A stretch of 6,805 nt of DNA from Candidatus Dojkabacteria bacterium (lineage in GTDB: Bacteria > Patescibacteria > Dojkabacteria > SC72). The notes under the pieces were generated by a model. It had not been told where the DNA came from, did no database searches, and saw nothing but the letters and a program-made list of their open reading frames with translations. Below, piece after piece: positions 5,484 to 6,805 of this stretch. The stretch is from NCBI GenBank assembly GCA_023229785.1, contig JALNYV010000040.1:1-6805 (forward strand). The letters are read 5' to 3'. The first letter of the stretch is position 1; each line of letters opens with the position of its first letter. The position numbers and the translations under genes are program-made.

Positions 5484-6311
5484 CTAGAAATCAATACAAA
5501 TTCCAGTTCTACTGATTAACTGCTCAATAGCATGTTCATAAACATGTAGAGATTTACTACAAAAACTTAATGCACCAGGAAACACTTCAAGCTCGTGAGC
5601 CATGTATTCCATAAGCAATGCAAGACCACCCATATTTACCGGAAATCCACTATGCAAATCCCAGCTACGAAAATATACATTAAAGTTTAGATGGTACTTA
5701 TCATCATCTTTGATTATTTTGGTATCAATTAGTCTCATACACGGGCTGGTTTGTCTTTCAGTTTCATTACTATACTTTACATCATAGGCGAAATTACTCT
5801 CCGGGTACCCAATAGTCATACAACAGTGGTTGTTGCCAAATCCTTTCCTTTTATAGTGGTCAATACACCATTGGATTTGATTTGGCACTTTTATTAACTG
5901 GTTGGGATATGTAAAGAATAATTGTGGACCGATGAACACCCTGTCTGCTATATCTATTGTGGGTATTCTATATTCTCCACCCACAATCCAAGTGGCATAT
6001 TTATAATGATCATTAGCGCCAAGTGTCCCATCCATGAGATATTCTACAAAATATTCTTCAATATCAGCATCGGTTGTTGGCGCAATACATCCCTCTGGCA
6101 CCGTAACTGCGAGCGGCTTTCTTACCCCATCATAAGAATAATCAATAGGTTTATGAATTGTGCCAGCACAATAATCAAACTCTAACCGATGCGTACCAGC
6201 AAATGAGCCAGAATCAATCAAATACTTTCTACCTTTCTGGGTCAGCTCAGTAAGTAGCTTAAACCACACCTCATCTATATCTTTGCCTTCTACAAAAGCA
6301 GCTTTAAACAT
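5484..6311 (-). CDS. thyA: Thymidylate synthase, archaeal-like ThyA branch
   Basis: The 275-residue protein starts at an ATG with AAAGGAG six bases upstream. The C-terminal half carries the ThyA signature. Cys191 in SPCMRL is the nucleophile that attacks dUMP C6. R215-S216-W217-D218 match the phosphate-binding Arg-Ser and catalytic Asp of the RSxD motif. Asn226 in GFPVNMGG is the residue that selects uracil; dCMP hydroxymethylases have Asp here. His256 and Tyr258 (LHVYEH) complete the nucleotide site. PCxRLIDxKI and the RS-D...N spacing are closer to archaeal ThyA proteins than to E. coli ThyA (RPCH), and the N-terminal half is correspondingly divergent. It converts dUMP to dTMP using methylene-tetrahydrofolate. 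A dUMP hydroxymethylase that makes a modified base is a less likely alternative. The gene lies in a tight series with small genes on both sides. Confidence 0.88.
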   Translation of the reverse strand: MFKAAFVEGKDIDEVWFKLLTELTQKGRKYLIDSGSFAGTHRLEFDYCAGTIHKPIDYSYDGVRKPLAVTVPEGCIAPTTDADIEEYFVEYLMDGTLGANDHYKYATWIVGGEYRIPTIDIADRVFIGPQLFFTYPNQLIKVPNQIQWCIDHYKRKGFGNNHCCMTIGYPESNFAYDVKYSNETERQTSPCMRLIDTKIIKDDDKYHLNFNVYFRSWDLHSGFPVNMGGLALLMEYMAHELEVFPGALSFCSKSLHVYEHAIEQLISRTGICIDF

Positions 6312-6315
6312 TCCT

Positions 6316-6361
6316 ATCTCCTTTAATTTATGTATTTATCTTTGATAGCAATATATACTTC
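6316..6361. repeat. 46-bp direct repeat, copy A
   Basis: This segment matches 6708-6753 at 42 of 46 positions in the same orientation. On the minus strand it holds the last codons of the 59-residue membrane gene (EVYIAIKDKYIN) and the SD of the thymidylate synthase gene. Confidence 0.85.
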
Positions 6362-6502
6362 ATGCTGTGTTAATGGCCCCCCCGAATACATATCCCAAGG
6401 TGGTTTTTGTGGTTTACCCTCTCCCTTAGTATAATAATACTTAGCCCAAAACCAACCTATGAGGAGGCCACTATAAAAAATACAAACAGAAATGGTTAGC
6501 AT
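6323..6502 (-). CDS. Small single-pass membrane protein, 59 aa
   Basis: The ORF starts MLTISVCIFYSGLLIGWFW, a hydrophobic N-terminal segment that could be an anchor or an uncleaved signal, followed by KYYYTK and a polar proline-rich tail (KPQKPPWDMYSGG). The tail ends EVYIAIKDKYIN, a sequence shared with the ORF at the right edge. The ATG at 6502 has a G-rich run (GGGGG) four bases upstream as a possible SD. A run of seven G residues inside the gene could be a slippage or sequencing-error site. The stop lies 11 bases before the thymidylate synthase start, with that gene's SD between. The family is unknown. Confidence 0.55.
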   Translation of the reverse strand: MLTISVCIFYSGLLIGWFWAKYYYTKGEGKPQKPPWDMYSGGPLTQHEVYIAIKDKYIN

Positions 6503-6534
6503 TTAGCCCCCAATTTTGATTTTAATCTTATTCA

Positions 6535-6702
6535 TCATATCCCAATCGTTTTCAGTATTTGATGTACGTTGGCGTTTTTAATATCTTTCTCGGTCAGTTT
6601 ACATTCATCACAGATATCATATTCTATTACTTTATCACACTTCATACATCTGCACTGGCCGATTATCTTTAAGCATTTCTCACAGATTATTATTTTGTGC
6701 AT
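6535..6702 (-). CDS. Small cysteine-rich zinc-ribbon-like protein, 55 aa
   Basis: The ATG at 6702 has an AAAGGGG SD seven bases upstream. The protein (MHKIIICEKCLKIIGQCRC...) has CEKC at 7-10, CRC at 17-19 with Cys22, and CDEC at 31-34, then a charged C-terminal helix (KLTEKDIKNANVHQILKTI). The paired CxxC knuckles are typical of a small zinc-binding protein. Such phage proteins may bind nucleic acid or a host protein, but no partner is evident. It precedes the membrane gene by about 30 bases. Confidence 0.65.
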   Translation of the reverse strand: MHKIIICEKCLKIIGQCRCMKCDKVIEYDICDECKLTEKDIKNANVHQILKTIGI

Positions 6703-6707
6703 GATTT

Positions 6708-6753
6708 ATCCCCTTTAATTTATCTATTTCTCTTTGATAGCAATATGTACTTC
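6708..6753. repeat. 46-bp direct repeat, copy B
   Basis: This partner of 6316-6361 has mismatches at only four positions. On the minus strand it carries the codons for EVHIAIKEK at the end of the rightmost partial ORF and the SD of the 55-residue cysteine-rich gene. Confidence 0.85.
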
Positions 6754-6804
6754 TTTTATCGTCCCAACACCAAAGTTTACTTTGTTGGCGTTCTGTGCCA
6801 CAAG
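6724..6804 (-). CDS. Partial ORF, C-terminal 26 residues
   Basis: The reading frame enters from the right edge and ends at a TAG at 6724-6726. Its last residues, EVHIAIKEK, match EVYIAIKDK at the end of the 59-residue membrane gene. The changes between the two copies are conservative (Tyr/His, Asp/Glu) in this frame, which favours it as coding. A competing frame is also open from 6805 to 6680 (...WCWDDKRSTYCYQREIDKL...), would overlap the cysteine-rich gene by 23 bases, and cannot be excluded. The function is unknown. Confidence 0.4.
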   Translation of the reverse strand, partial: LVAQNANKVNFGVGTIKEVHIAIKEK

Positions 6805-6805
6805 C

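Noticed and set aside
5484..6311. dCMP hydroxymethylase instead of thymidylate synthase
   Set aside because: The substrate-selecting residue in GFPVN is Asn226. Cytosine-specific enzymes carry Asp at this position.
6503..6540. Eleven-codon ORF overlapping the end of the cysteine-rich gene
   Set aside because: It is too short to support, and its only evidence is an ATGA overlap.

Overview
The window is AT-rich and densely packed, with short intergenic gaps, overlapping genes and strong Shine-Dalgarno (SD) sites. It carries deoxynucleotide-synthesis genes, two different homing-type endonucleases and many very small genes. This is the usual look of an early or nucleotide-metabolism region of a tailed double-stranded DNA phage or related prophage. 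The host cannot be named from the sequence. AAAGGAG-type SDs, sigma70-like promoters and a vitamin B12-dependent (class II) ribonucleotide reductase indicate a bacterial host.

All genes except one run on the minus strand, so expression goes from right to left. At the right is a compact cluster: the end of an unknown gene, a 55-residue cysteine-rich protein, a 59-residue single-pass membrane protein, a thymidylate synthase of the archaeal-like ThyA branch, a 59-residue protein and a two-helix membrane protein. A 46-bp direct repeat (42/46 identical) occurs twice in this cluster. Each copy spans the tail of one small gene and the ribosome-binding site of the next.

The middle (about 4030-5001) holds the only plus-strand gene, a free-standing HNH endonuclease with zinc ribbons and a NUMOD3-like segment. 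Its leader can fold into a closed three-way junction RNA. It sits between the thymidylate synthase cluster and the reductase operon and is probably an insertion.

The left half is the reductase operon, from an extended -10 promoter near 4047-4075 to a rho-independent terminator near 412-436. It contains a 65-residue protein, the N-terminal half of NrdJ fused to an intein N-fragment, a PD-(D/E)xK homing endonuclease with its own start and stop, and an intein C-fragment fused to the C-terminal half of NrdJ. The reductase gene is therefore broken by a naturally split intein with a free-standing endonuclease gene between the halves. The break falls inside the catalytic NPCGE motif, so active enzyme must depend on protein trans-splicing. 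Removing the 1,139 bp from 1898 to 3036 restores an uninterrupted NPCGE reading frame.

Left of the terminator, a second extended -10 promoter starts another minus-strand unit: a 68-residue acidic protein, then a truncated gene at the window edge that may encode a phage metallopeptidase.

NrdJ supplies deoxyribonucleotides and ThyA supplies dTMP, so the two clusters fit one job, making DNA precursors for phage replication. The best candidate for an unusual system is the fractured nrdJ locus, followed by the structured leader of the HNH gene and the repeated gene-end/RBS cassette.
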